A DNA stretch of 64,000 nt, from NCBI RefSeq assembly GCF_000316115.1, contig NZ_JH993797.1, forward strand, positions 1,598,486-1,662,485. The letters are read 5' to 3'. The notes under the pieces were generated by a model that was not told where the DNA came from, did no database searches, and saw only the letters and a list, made by a program, of their open reading frames with translations. The DNA is from Leptolyngbya sp. PCC 7375. Lineage in GTDB: Bacteria; Cyanobacteriota; Cyanobacteriia; Phormidesmidales; Phormidesmidaceae. Below, one piece after another: positions 16,827 through 25,632 of this stretch; position 1 is the first letter of the stretch; the number at the start of each line of letters is the position of its first letter. The translations under genes and the position numbers were made by a program.

Positions 16827-17098
16827 AACTCTTCGGGAAAGGGGAAATCGACACCAGAAACAATTATTCGTTCTGCTTGATTAACGTAAGTTACGAATTT
16901 GTTCAATAGGTTTCATTTTTAGTCAAATTTGTAGCACTGTTTGTTGTTCTAAAGCAGATTCTGTAGCTTCTGAGTAAAGTTAAATCACACAGTTGTATGG
17001 CATTTTAGGTTTACACCTATAACTAGGATCATCAGCTCCCAGGGTTACATTTTCAGAGTCATTTGAGCAAGTTCTTGGCCCCTTAAGACAATCGTTTA

Positions 17099-17755
17099 AT
17101 GACTACTCCAATCTCACCTCTCTTAAAAAAGGGCGGGCTTGCCCAGGTTGATGCAGATAATGGTCAACTGCTAAGGCTGATCAATTTTCAATTTAATCCC
17201 GAAACCTTCAGTCGCTCTTTGCAAGTGCTGCGGGTGGAGTCGGGGGATAGTAATCGGGCAGAAGCACTGCGATTAAAAGGCCCTGCTGCCGAGACCATTA
17301 ACTTGGAAGTTGAATTTGATACGGCGGACCAGCGTGAGTTTCCGCAGCAGAATCCAGATGCGGTTGAATTTGGCCTTTATCCACAGTTAGCGGCGCTGGA
17401 AACATTGATTTACCCCAGCACCAGTCAACTTCAGGCTAATCATCGTTTAGCTCAGGCAGGAACGTTAGAAATCACCCCAATGCAGGCCCCGTTACTGTTA
17501 TTTATTTGGGGAAAACAGCGTATATTGCCCGTCAACCTCACAGAGTTTAGCGTTACCGAAGAAGCCTTTGATTCCTTCTTAAATCCGGTACGGGCCAAAG
17601 TCAGTCTGGGTATGCGGGTGCTCAGCATTTTTGATATTCCCGTTGAAAGCTATGGTGGGGGACTATTTATGAGCTATCTAGAACAAAAAGAACAGTTTGC
17701 AACCAAAATACCCCGTGGCAGTTTCAATATTTCTGGCATAGGAGGCTTGCCCTAA
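17099..17755 (+). CDS. Baseplate/tube adaptor (CIS_tube family, Afp7 N-terminal-like)
   Basis: The 218-residue protein has the pattern of the injection-system tube-initiation/adaptor family: I-N-F-Q-F-N-P-E-T-F-S-R-S near residue 22, a hydrophobic L-x-L-E-V-E-F-D block, L-L-L-F-I-W-G around residue 140, and a C-terminal F-L-N-P-V-R-A-K-V-S-L segment. In Afp this domain is fused to LysM in one protein (Afp7); here the LysM part is the next gene. It probably links the hub to the first tube ring. TAATG overlap with the following gene shows coupling. It begins the second structural block after the cargo region. Confidence 0.8.
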   Translation: MTTPISPLLKKGGLAQVDADNGQLLRLINFQFNPETFSRSLQVLRVESGDSNRAEALRLKGPAAETINLEVEFDTADQREFPQQNPDAVEFGLYPQLAALETLIYPSTSQLQANHRLAQAGTLEITPMQAPLLLFIWGKQRILPVNLTEFSVTEEAFDSFLNPVRAKVSLGMRVLSIFDIPVESYGGGLFMSYLEQKEQFATKIPRGSFNISGIGGLP

Positions 17756-18075
17756 TGAATGACATATTTCCTCCCACCAGTCGATACCATACTATTGAAA
17801 CCAAGACGCTTGAGGGTGAGACAGGCCAGTCTGTAGCGTATTTGTGTCGTCGATTTGTTCCTCCACCAGAACGATTTGCCCTATTGCAAGAACATACAGT
17901 CAGGGACGGAGAGCGACTGGATAACCTCACTGCCCAGTATCTAGGTGACCCGGAACAGTTTTGGCGAATCTGTGATGCCAACGGTGCGATTCGTCCCAAT
18001 GACCTGACCGCAACCACTGGGCAAAAGCTGCGGATTACTCTGCCTGAAGGTATTCCAGGGGTAGCTAATGATTAG
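17755..18075 (+). CDS. LysM-domain baseplate protein
   Basis: The 106-residue protein has a C-terminal LysM-like fold (residues 42-100): H-T-V-R-D-G-E-R-L-D-N-L-T-A-Q-Y-L-G-D, then W-R-I-C-D-A-N and G-Q-K-L-R-I-T-L-P. Such domains in phage tails (gp53, gpX) and in Afp7 hold the hub and tube together rather than bind cell wall. It overlaps the adaptor by 1 nt and the hub gene by 8 nt. The Afp7-type fusion is split here into two genes. Confidence 0.82.
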   Translation: MNDIFPPTSRYHTIETKTLEGETGQSVAYLCRRFVPPPERFALLQEHTVRDGERLDNLTAQYLGDPEQFWRICDANGAIRPNDLTATTGQKLRITLPEGIPGVAND

Positions 18076-19210
18076 GGGTAGTCAGCACCTGCTTACCCTC
18101 ATGGTGGGGCCGGCTGTACCAGTACCGGTCCCACAAACTGTTTTGGATGCCTTAACAGAAGTCTCAGTCAGTATTTCGGCACGCTCCGCCAGTGGATTTC
18201 AGTTGAGTTTTGAAATTAGCAACAATTCCCCCTTACAAACCCTTTTCTTGCTCTCTGGAGGAGCAACGATTCCATTGTTAAGAGTGGTTATTGTCGTCAC
18301 AGTCAATGGCACACCTCAGGTACTGATTGATGGGGTAGTTAAAGAGCATTCAATTGCACCTGGGGTGGGTAGTCAGCCAGCCACATTGACGATTATGGGC
18401 AGCGATCTCACTGAAGTGATGAACTACCCCCGGTTTAGTAATCCGCCGGGTACGCCTTTTCCAGCGATGCCGCCGTTTACCCGAGTGCTGACTATCCTGG
18501 CCAAATATGCTGCCTTAGGGATTATTCCTAAAGCATTACCCAGTGTTTTGTTAGATGTGCCGCTACCGACCGACCGGGTTCCCCAGCAAAAGGGTACCGA
18601 TCTGGACTATATTCAACAGCTTGCCGATGAGGTGGGCTATGTGTTTTACCTTGAGCCAGGACCAGCTCCTCTGACTAGCTGTGCCTATTGGGGACCTGAA
18701 ATAAAAGTGGGTCAGCCTCAACCGGCGTTGAATGTAGATATGGACGCTTACACCAATGTGGAATCCCTCAGCTTTCGATTTGATGATAGTGCAAAGGTGC
18801 TGGCAATTGTGACCGTTCAAAATCCCACAACAAAAGTGCCTATTCCCATACCCATTCCTGATATTACGCCCTTAAATCCTCTCTTGGGGGCCGTGTCGCC
18901 TATCCCTCAACAGTTTGAGGTAATTTCTGACTCAGCCAAATATTCTCCTGTACGGGCTACTATGATCGGTCTTGCTAAAGCAGCTCGCTCTGCCGAGGCA
19001 GTGACTGGCTCGGGCAGTCTGGATGTGCTGCGCTATGGCCGCTTGTTAAAAGCCAGGGAACCGGTTGGGGTGCGGGGTGCAGGTGTGGTCTTCGATGGTT
19101 TGTATTACGTTAACGGCGTTACCCATACCATCACCCGTGATGCCCACAAGCAAAGTTTTGAACTCTCTCGCAATGGTTTAGTATCCACTGTTTCCCAGGT
19201 GCCTGCATAA
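18068..19210 (+). CDS. gpD/gp27-like baseplate hub protein (VgrG N-terminal part)
   Basis: The 380-residue protein resembles the ring-forming hub half of VgrG/phage gpD. It shows the usual two beta-barrel layout: an N-terminal barrel (S-A-R-S-A-S-G-F-Q-L-S-F-E-I near residue 38), a P-Q-Q-K-G-T-D-L-D-Y-I-Q-Q-L-A block around residue 173 typical of the family, and a C-terminal barrel ending in G-L-Y-Y-V-N-G-V-T-H. It makes the trimeric base on which the spike sits. TAATG overlap with the next gene; together the two equal one VgrG/Afp8. Confidence 0.82.
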   Translation: MIRGSQHLLTLMVGPAVPVPVPQTVLDALTEVSVSISARSASGFQLSFEISNNSPLQTLFLLSGGATIPLLRVVIVVTVNGTPQVLIDGVVKEHSIAPGVGSQPATLTIMGSDLTEVMNYPRFSNPPGTPFPAMPPFTRVLTILAKYAALGIIPKALPSVLLDVPLPTDRVPQQKGTDLDYIQQLADEVGYVFYLEPGPAPLTSCAYWGPEIKVGQPQPALNVDMDAYTNVESLSFRFDDSAKVLAIVTVQNPTTKVPIPIPIPDITPLNPLLGAVSPIPQQFEVISDSAKYSPVRATMIGLAKAARSAEAVTGSGSLDVLRYGRLLKAREPVGVRGAGVVFDGLYYVNGVTHTITRDAHKQSFELSRNGLVSTVSQVPA

Positions 19211-19743
19211 TGAATGGACAGAAGTTTTATGGTAAATATCGCGGCACGGTGGTCAATAACGTTGACCCTGAACGACGGGCACGTCTTCAAGTATCCATAA
19301 CAGATTTTTCGTTGTTGCCATCTACCACCTGGGCCTTGCCCTGTTTTCCCTGGGCAGGGCCGCAAATGGGGATGTATTTTATTCCGCCCATTGGGGCTGG
19401 AGTATGGATAGAGTTTGAACAGGGTGATCCGGACTATCCGATTTGGGTGGGCTGCTGGTGGGGGTCTACGCCGGAGGTGCCAACCACGGCGGCGGCACAA
19501 ACGACGCCTGGAACTCCGGTGGCAGTGATGCAAAGTGTCACCCAGGGAGCTGTGGTGATTAGCGATGCTCCGGTTCCTCCGATGACGGCACCGGGGGTGA
19601 TGGTCAATAGCGGACCAGCTTCTTTTATCACAGTTGATGCCAGTGGCGTGACGATTACGGCACCTACCATCACACTCAAAGCGACGACTGTTAACATCAC
19701 AGGCATCACGGATATTAATGCGGGTGCCTTGAAGGTGACCTAG
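19210..19743 (+). CDS. gpV/gp5-like central spike protein (VgrG C-terminal part)
   Basis: The 177-residue protein's N-terminal OB-fold (residues 1-95) has the family pattern Y-G-K-Y-R-G-T-V-V-N-N-V-D-P, W-A-L-P-C-F-P-W-A-G, and I-P-P-x-G-A-G-V-W-I-E-F-E-Q-G-D-P. Residues 130-177 are short alternating beta repeats (T-I-T-L-K-A-T, N-I-T-G-I) that would form a triple-stranded beta-helix needle. It is the membrane-piercing spike below the hub. The gap of 64 nt after it carries a fresh ribosome-binding site (AAGGAGG) for the PAAR gene. Confidence 0.85.
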   Translation: MNGQKFYGKYRGTVVNNVDPERRARLQVSITDFSLLPSTTWALPCFPWAGPQMGMYFIPPIGAGVWIEFEQGDPDYPIWVGCWWGSTPEVPTTAAAQTTPGTPVAVMQSVTQGAVVISDAPVPPMTAPGVMVNSGPASFITVDASGVTITAPTITLKATTVNITGITDINAGALKVT

Positions 19744-19807
19744 GAGTGGCCTAGGGGCGATCTAAAGATAGTACAGACGGGAGAGAATAAGGAGGAATCA
19801 AAGAACA

Positions 19808-20131
19808 ATGCCAGGATTTATTCTTCATCAAGGAGCAACGGTGTTGTGCAGCCATGCTGGACAAGCTCAACCCACATCGGTGAACCCTCGGGTGACGGTG
19901 AGTGGTCAACCGATTGTGACTCAGCCGACGGTCTATGGAATTGCGGGATGTACGCTGCCGCCGCCGCCAGCGGCTAATGGTCCCTGCGTGACGGCCCAGT
20001 GGATAACCGGTTCAACTCGGGTGACGTCCATGGGTATTCCTGTGTTGTTGTTGGATAGTCAGGCAATTTGTACCCCTACGGGAACTCCGTTGATCATTGC
20101 TGCAACCCAGGGGAGGGTGAGTGCGCTCTGA
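19808..20131 (+). CDS. PAAR-like spike tip protein
   Basis: The 107-residue protein begins with M-P-G-F-I-L-H-Q-G-A-T-V-L-C-S-H-A-G, the PAAR-like start in which His and Cys residues bind a metal at the tip. Further H/C positions include C-T-L-P-P-P-P near residue 48 and C-V-T-A-Q-W near residue 61. It sharpens the spike. A strong AAGGAGG lies upstream. TGATG overlap couples it to gp25. Confidence 0.85.
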   Translation: MPGFILHQGATVLCSHAGQAQPTSVNPRVTVSGQPIVTQPTVYGIAGCTLPPPPAANGPCVTAQWITGSTRVTSMGIPVLLLDSQAICTPTGTPLIIAATQGRVSAL

Positions 20132-20490
20132 TGGTGACAGATTTTCCCTTCCACATTGATCGGAGCCGAGGGCGCACAGCCCTGACCGATGGGTCAGGTC
20201 ACATTCGTGATCTAATCGAGCAGGTGTTGTTTACAGCGCCTGGGGAACGGGTAAATCGACCGGACTTTGGTAGTGGGTTATTACAGCTTGTGTTTGCCCC
20301 AAACAGTGACATTCTGTCGGCGGCGACCCAGGCTACGGTGAGGGGGGGCTTACAACGGTGGTTGGGGGATTTAATCCAGGTGGATGAGGTGATGGTGGAA
20401 AACGAAGCGTCTACCCTGCGTGTCACCGTGCGTTATCTGGTGCGCCGTACCCAACAACAGCAGGTTGCACAGTTTACGCGGGAGGTGTGA
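20131..20490 (+). CDS. gp25-like baseplate wedge protein
   Basis: The 119-residue protein's start at 20131 is set by a TGATG overlap with the PAAR gene, although the frame is open upstream. The sequence has the GPW/gp25 motif E-R-V-N-R-P-D-F-G-S-G-L preceded by I-R-D-L-I-E-Q-V-L-F-T-A-P-G, the hallmark of the lysozyme-like gp25 family that nucleates sheath assembly on the baseplate. Length is typical. Confidence 0.9.
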   Translation: MVTDFPFHIDRSRGRTALTDGSGHIRDLIEQVLFTAPGERVNRPDFGSGLLQLVFAPNSDILSAATQATVRGGLQRWLGDLIQVDEVMVENEASTLRVTVRYLVRRTQQQQVAQFTREV

Positions 20491-20491
20491 C

Positions 20492-22972
20492 ATGCTGCGG
20501 TATTTCTGTTGTGATCATCGCCGTCGCGCCGCTGTTCTTGCCAGTGGTCTCAATGGCATTGATTATTTAGAGGTGCTTGATAATGATGCTCCCAACGACA
20601 GCGATCGGCAGCTCATTTTATTGGTTTTTCTGTTAAAGCCGCTGGGGGCCAATAGTCTCGATGCTGACAATATTCAGATTGAGGGTGGTGAGCGAATCCG
20701 AGATATTCAGGTAACGGAGATTGTTACCGCTGATGACTCTACAGAAATTCGACTGCGGGTTAATCAATGGGGAGATTATTCTACCTATACCCTCAAAATT
20801 GGTGATGGTGACGGACCACCCAACTGGCTAGATCCGATTTTGTCGGCGATTAATTTTTCGTTTAAGGTTGATTGTCCCAGCGATTTTGATTGCGAAACAG
20901 AACGGATTTGTCCTCCAGAACCAACGCCCACACCAGCAATTAATTATCTAGCCAAAGATTACGCTAGCTTTCGGCGGTTAATGTTGGATCGGCTGGCGGT
21001 GCTGATGCCCCAGGGGTTTGAGCGTAATCCGGCGGATATTGGTATCGCTCTGGTGGAGTTAATGGCCTATGTGGGGGATTATCTCAGCTATGAACAGGAT
21101 GCGATCTCAACCGAAGCCTATCTCGACACGGCCCGCAAACGCACCTCAGTTCGCCGCCATGCCCGCCTCGTAGATTATTTTATGCACGATGGCTGTAATG
21201 CCCGCACCTGGGTGCAAGTACAGGCCAGCGGCAACAACAGCGTTAACCTACCCCAGGGTACTCAGTTACTCACCCAGGTGCCGGGACAACCCAGGCTGAT
21301 TCCACCGGGTTCCTCCCAATACGAAACCGCCCTCGGGCAACGGCCTGTCATTTTTGAAACCATGACAGATGCCGTCCTATTTCCCACCCATAATCAATTA
21401 GAGTTTTACACCTGGGGAGATCAAAACTGTTGTTTGCCCAAGGGGAGCACCCAGGCCACCCTTAGCGATCATTATCCTAATCTGAATGCGGGCGACATTT
21501 TAATTTTTGAAGAGATCCTGGGACCCCGCACGGGACAACCCGAAGATGCTGACCCCAGCCACCGTTGGGCCGTACGGTTAACCCAGGTCACCTTAATGGA
21601 AGATCCCATCGGTGGACAGTTTGCTGAGCCCCCCAACAATGAGCCGGTAAATGTCACCCAAATTATCTGGGATGATGCCGACGCTCTGCCCTTTGCCCTT
21701 TGCCTGTCTGCCCAGGCAGATGCCGCCCAGGGGGAACAGTTTTTAACTAACGTTACAGTGGCTTTGGGTAACGTTGTTCTCGCCGATCACGGGGCCACTA
21801 TTGCCCAAGAATTTCTGGGTACCGTACCGTCGCCAACACTGTTTAAAGTGCCCGTGGCAGCAGGTGATCGCTGTCAGCCAACGGTTCCCAATCCGGTTAT
21901 TCCTAAGTTTCGCCCCGGTCTGGCAACAGGCCCCCTGACCCAGGTCACCGCCTACACATCTCCCCCACTTTCTGCCCAGGCAGCCTTCCAACGACAATTG
22001 GGGACAGCCCTACCGGCCATTACGTTGCAAAGTGAACTCAGCAGCCAGCCAGCGACATGGCAACCCGTAAGAGATTTACTGAGTAGCGGTCGTCAAGATT
22101 TGAACTTTGTTGTCGAAACTGAGAATGACGGTAGTGCCAGGATCCGCTTTGGGGACGATCGCTATGGGCTGCACCCCAGTCCAGGGACACGATTTAGTGC
22201 CACCTATCGCATTGGCAATGGTCTCGCAGGTAATATCGGCGCTGATACCTTAGCCCATGCAGTGAGCGAGCTGGGCACGATTCAACAGATTCGTAATCCA
22301 TTGCCTGCCCGAGGAGGACAGGCACCAGAAAGTCTTGAACAGGTGCGTCAGGCAGCACCCTATGCCTTTAGGGTGCAAGAACGGGCTGTGACCTTGGCGG
22401 ACTATGGGGCGGCAGCGGAGCGACACCCAGAGGTGCAAAAAGCTGTGGCCACCTTCCGCTGGACCGGTAGCTGGCGCACCGTGTTTGTGACTGTGGATCG
22501 TCTGGGGGGGAAATTAGTTGATGCTGAGTTTGAAACAGAGCTACGAGAGCATTTGGAACGGTTTCGCATGGCGGGCTATGACCTGGAGGTAGATGGCCCG
22601 CGATTTGTCTCCTTGGAAATTGAGATATTGGTGTGTGTTCATCCCAATTATTTTCGCAGTGATGTCAAGGCAGCAGTGCTACAGGTATTGAGCCATCGTA
22701 GACTGCCAGATGGTCGGTTAGGACTCTTTCATCCCGACAATTTTACCTTTGGGCAGTCGGTGTATCTCAGTCCCATCTATGCTGCCGTACAGGCCGTTAC
22801 CGGGGTGGCATCAGCCCACATCAATGTCTTTCAACGGCAGGGCACCCCCAGTAAGGTGGGTCTGACAACCGGCATTTTAGAGATGGAACGTCTGGAGATT
22901 GCCCGTCTCAACAATGATCCTGATTTCCAGGAGCAGGGAGTCTTACGTTTGCAGATGGAGGCAGGGAAATGA
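20492..22972 (+). CDS. Large baseplate-J-like protein 1 (Afp11-like)
   Basis: The 826-residue protein starts at 20492, 1 nt after the gp25 stop, behind a GGAGGTG site. The N-terminus (M-L-R-Y-F-C-C-D-H-R-R-R, then L-N-G-I-D-Y-L-E-V-L) is the usual start of this eCIS baseplate family. Next comes N-Y-L-A-K-D-Y-A-S-F-R-R-L-M near residue 150, I-G-I-A-L-V-E-L-M-A-Y-V-G-D, a long variable insertion, and a C-terminal J-like region (R-F-G-D-D-R-Y-G, then A-V-T-L-A-D-Y and H-P-E-V-Q-K-A). It forms the wedge arms of the baseplate. Its stop overlaps the next ATG. Confidence 0.87.
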   Translation: MLRYFCCDHRRRAAVLASGLNGIDYLEVLDNDAPNDSDRQLILLVFLLKPLGANSLDADNIQIEGGERIRDIQVTEIVTADDSTEIRLRVNQWGDYSTYTLKIGDGDGPPNWLDPILSAINFSFKVDCPSDFDCETERICPPEPTPTPAINYLAKDYASFRRLMLDRLAVLMPQGFERNPADIGIALVELMAYVGDYLSYEQDAISTEAYLDTARKRTSVRRHARLVDYFMHDGCNARTWVQVQASGNNSVNLPQGTQLLTQVPGQPRLIPPGSSQYETALGQRPVIFETMTDAVLFPTHNQLEFYTWGDQNCCLPKGSTQATLSDHYPNLNAGDILIFEEILGPRTGQPEDADPSHRWAVRLTQVTLMEDPIGGQFAEPPNNEPVNVTQIIWDDADALPFALCLSAQADAAQGEQFLTNVTVALGNVVLADHGATIAQEFLGTVPSPTLFKVPVAAGDRCQPTVPNPVIPKFRPGLATGPLTQVTAYTSPPLSAQAAFQRQLGTALPAITLQSELSSQPATWQPVRDLLSSGRQDLNFVVETENDGSARIRFGDDRYGLHPSPGTRFSATYRIGNGLAGNIGADTLAHAVSELGTIQQIRNPLPARGGQAPESLEQVRQAAPYAFRVQERAVTLADYGAAAERHPEVQKAVATFRWTGSWRTVFVTVDRLGGKLVDAEFETELREHLERFRMAGYDLEVDGPRFVSLEIEILVCVHPNYFRSDVKAAVLQVLSHRRLPDGRLGLFHPDNFTFGQSVYLSPIYAAVQAVTGVASAHINVFQRQGTPSKVGLTTGILEMERLEIARLNNDPDFQEQGVLRLQMEAGK

Positions 22973-25632
22973 ACTCGTTTTTAGCTCGGGAACTGCTGGC
23001 GTTAAATGACTGTGGTTGTTGTGATGGCATCGGGCTATACACACCGATTGAGGTGTTTAATCGGGCGGGGTTGGAGACCATTGCCTACCGCACTGGTGAC
23101 CATGGCCAGTTTAAGCAGAGCATGGTGGCCCAGCTTTCCAGTGCAGAGCTGTCGGCCCTGCAGGCGTTGACAACCCGTGATGATGATGACTTTGCGATCG
23201 CACTCCTTGACGCCTGGGCCACCGTCGCTGATGTTCTCACCTTCTACCAGGAGCGTATTGCTCAAGAATCTTATTTGCATACCGCCACCGAGCGCCTATC
23301 GATTCGACACCTGGCTCGCCTGATTGGCTACCAGTTACAACCGGGTGTCGCTGCCAGCACCCAGCTAGCCTTTACCCTGGATACTGCACCCGGTTCGCCC
23401 ACCAAAATCACCCTGGACCCAGGCACAAAGGTCCAGAGTATTCCCGGTAAAGATGAGCAACCCCAGCTATTTGAGACCTCAACCCCCATCGAAGCCAGAA
23501 TTGCCTGGAACAGTCTGCGACCCCGGCTGACCCAGCCGCAAACCAGTAGTTCTGTTAATCAGAGTGTTACCGTACAGGGAATTGCCAACAATCTTCAAAA
23601 AGGGGACAAGCTCCTGATTGTTAAAGGCTCAAGTCGCAGCTTCAAAACTGTTTTTCGAGTAACTCTCAATCAAGCGGCCAATACTACTCGTCTGGATCTG
23701 ACCTCGGGGGCACCACCGCCACTGCCTGGATTTAACAACCCTACTTTTCCTCCAGGAGTAGAACCTACCCAGGAAGTCCCCCTTACTCAAGCCCAAATCG
23801 ATAGTCGCATTATTAACAAAAGCTGGCTCCAGGATGACTTGTTGGCCCTGATAGAAACCCAGGGATGGTCTTTAGACACTCTTACAGAAACAATAGCCAC
23901 ACAACAGACTGTACCAGCCCAATCGGCAGAGGTTTATGTTTTTCGCCTGAATGCAGCAGTGTTTGGCCATAATGCTGCCAAACGAATTGCATACACCACC
24001 AGTGATAACGGCCCTGAACCTGTTATCGAAAATGACACGCTGAAGCAAATAGAATGGCAGCCTGCGGGAGAATCTGGCAGCTGGTTATTTTTAGACAATG
24101 CCTATGAAGGCATTACCGAAGGTGGCTATGTGGCCATTCGCAAAGCCCCCAGTTCTAACCCTGTGATTGCTAAGGTCAATGCGGTGAGTACCCTGACCCG
24201 CAGTGAGTATAATCTCAGCGGTAAAACCACGCGCCTGATTTTGGATACCGACTGGTGGAAAGCCAATAGTTTTCACATTATCCGACGTACCCTGGTCTAT
24301 GCCCAAAGCGAAGCCCTGTTGTTGGCAAACTTGCCGATTATAGACGCGGTGCAAGGAGACACCATTACACTAGACAGCTTTTATCTGGGGTTACAGCCAG
24401 GACAGCCCCTGATTCTCAACGGAGAACGAGCCGATCTTCCTGGAGTGACCCACAGTGAGGTTCTTACCCTAAAAACAATTACCATTCAAAGCGGCTACAC
24501 CCAAATTATCTTACAAAAAGGTCTTACCTATCCTTACCGGCGAGATACCGTCACCATCAACGCCAATGTGGCCCCGGCCACCCATGGTGAGACTGTCCAA
24601 GAGATTTTAGGCAATGGCGATGCCAGCCAGGTGTATCAAACATTTACCCTGCGACAGCCGCCACTCACCCATGTCAGCAGTGATGCCACCCCCAGTGGTG
24701 CCCTCTCCACCCTGGAGATTCGTGTGAATGATATCCGCTGGCATGAAGCGCCCATGCTCCATGGCCAGACGCCTCAAGATCGCAGCTTTATCACTCGCCT
24801 CACCGAAGCGGGTAATACCCTGGTGAAATTTGGGGATGGGCACACCGGTGAGCGATTGCCTACGGGCATTAACAATATCGATGCCCGATATCGTAAGGGC
24901 CTGGGTCTGGCAGGTAATGTCAAAGCCGATCAGCTGACCAACTTAATGTCTCGTCCCCTGGGACTGAAAGCTGTCACTAATCCCCTACCCGCTACCGGTG
25001 GGGACGATGGCGAGAGTTTGGCCAATGCCCGAGACAATGCGCCATTGACCGTACTCACCCTTGATCGAGTGGTGTCGTTACAGGACTTTGAAGACTTTTC
25101 CCGAGCCTTTGGGGGCATTGCTAAGGCCCTGGCCACCTGGACCTGGATGGGACAACATCGGGGGGTATTTGTTACGGTGGCCGGTCCCAACGGAGAAGCC
25201 ATTGAAGCTGAACTGATTGCTAAGCTGCTAAAACAGCTACAAAAGTCGGGCGATCCCCATGTACCGATACAGGTCCAGTCTTATCGAGCGGCCAAATTCA
25301 CGTTGGCAGGCAAGGTTCAAATCAATCCTGATTTCCAGACTGATAGTGTACTTAATGCCGTAAAACAGGCTATGCGCAAGGCATTCTCCTTTGAAGCCCG
25401 TGCTTTTGGGCAAGGGGTGGCCCTGAGTGAGGTTTTGGCAGTGATGCAACGTGTGGCTGGTGTGGTGCATGTGGACCTGGATTTACTCAGACGCTATGGG
25501 TTCTTGTTGATCAACGGTCTGAAAAGGCCACTACCGGCAGCCGTACCTCAGCACGATGGTTCTAACTTGCTGGCGGCAGAACTGTTGACCTTAGATCCAG
25601 CGGCACTTGATCAATTGGGGGTACTGTCATGA
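22969..25632 (+). CDS. Large baseplate-J-like protein 2 (Afp12-like)
   Basis: The 887-residue protein starts at an ATGA overlap with protein 1. It shares the layout: C-G-C-C near residue 16, L-L-D-A-W-A-T-V-A-D-V-L-T-F-Y-Q-E-R-I-A near residue 80, R-L-I-G-Y-Q-L-Q-P-G, a long variable middle, then V-K-F-G-D-G-H-T-G-E-R-L and R-V-V-S-L-Q-D-F-E-D-F of the J-like core. Probably the second wedge component. It overlaps the following gene by 4 nt. Confidence 0.86.
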   Translation: MNSFLARELLALNDCGCCDGIGLYTPIEVFNRAGLETIAYRTGDHGQFKQSMVAQLSSAELSALQALTTRDDDDFAIALLDAWATVADVLTFYQERIAQESYLHTATERLSIRHLARLIGYQLQPGVAASTQLAFTLDTAPGSPTKITLDPGTKVQSIPGKDEQPQLFETSTPIEARIAWNSLRPRLTQPQTSSSVNQSVTVQGIANNLQKGDKLLIVKGSSRSFKTVFRVTLNQAANTTRLDLTSGAPPPLPGFNNPTFPPGVEPTQEVPLTQAQIDSRIINKSWLQDDLLALIETQGWSLDTLTETIATQQTVPAQSAEVYVFRLNAAVFGHNAAKRIAYTTSDNGPEPVIENDTLKQIEWQPAGESGSWLFLDNAYEGITEGGYVAIRKAPSSNPVIAKVNAVSTLTRSEYNLSGKTTRLILDTDWWKANSFHIIRRTLVYAQSEALLLANLPIIDAVQGDTITLDSFYLGLQPGQPLILNGERADLPGVTHSEVLTLKTITIQSGYTQIILQKGLTYPYRRDTVTINANVAPATHGETVQEILGNGDASQVYQTFTLRQPPLTHVSSDATPSGALSTLEIRVNDIRWHEAPMLHGQTPQDRSFITRLTEAGNTLVKFGDGHTGERLPTGINNIDARYRKGLGLAGNVKADQLTNLMSRPLGLKAVTNPLPATGGDDGESLANARDNAPLTVLTLDRVVSLQDFEDFSRAFGGIAKALATWTWMGQHRGVFVTVAGPNGEAIEAELIAKLLKQLQKSGDPHVPIQVQSYRAAKFTLAGKVQINPDFQTDSVLNAVKQAMRKAFSFEARAFGQGVALSEVLAVMQRVAGVVHVDLDLLRRYGFLLINGLKRPLPAAVPQHDGSNLLAAELLTLDPAALDQLGVLS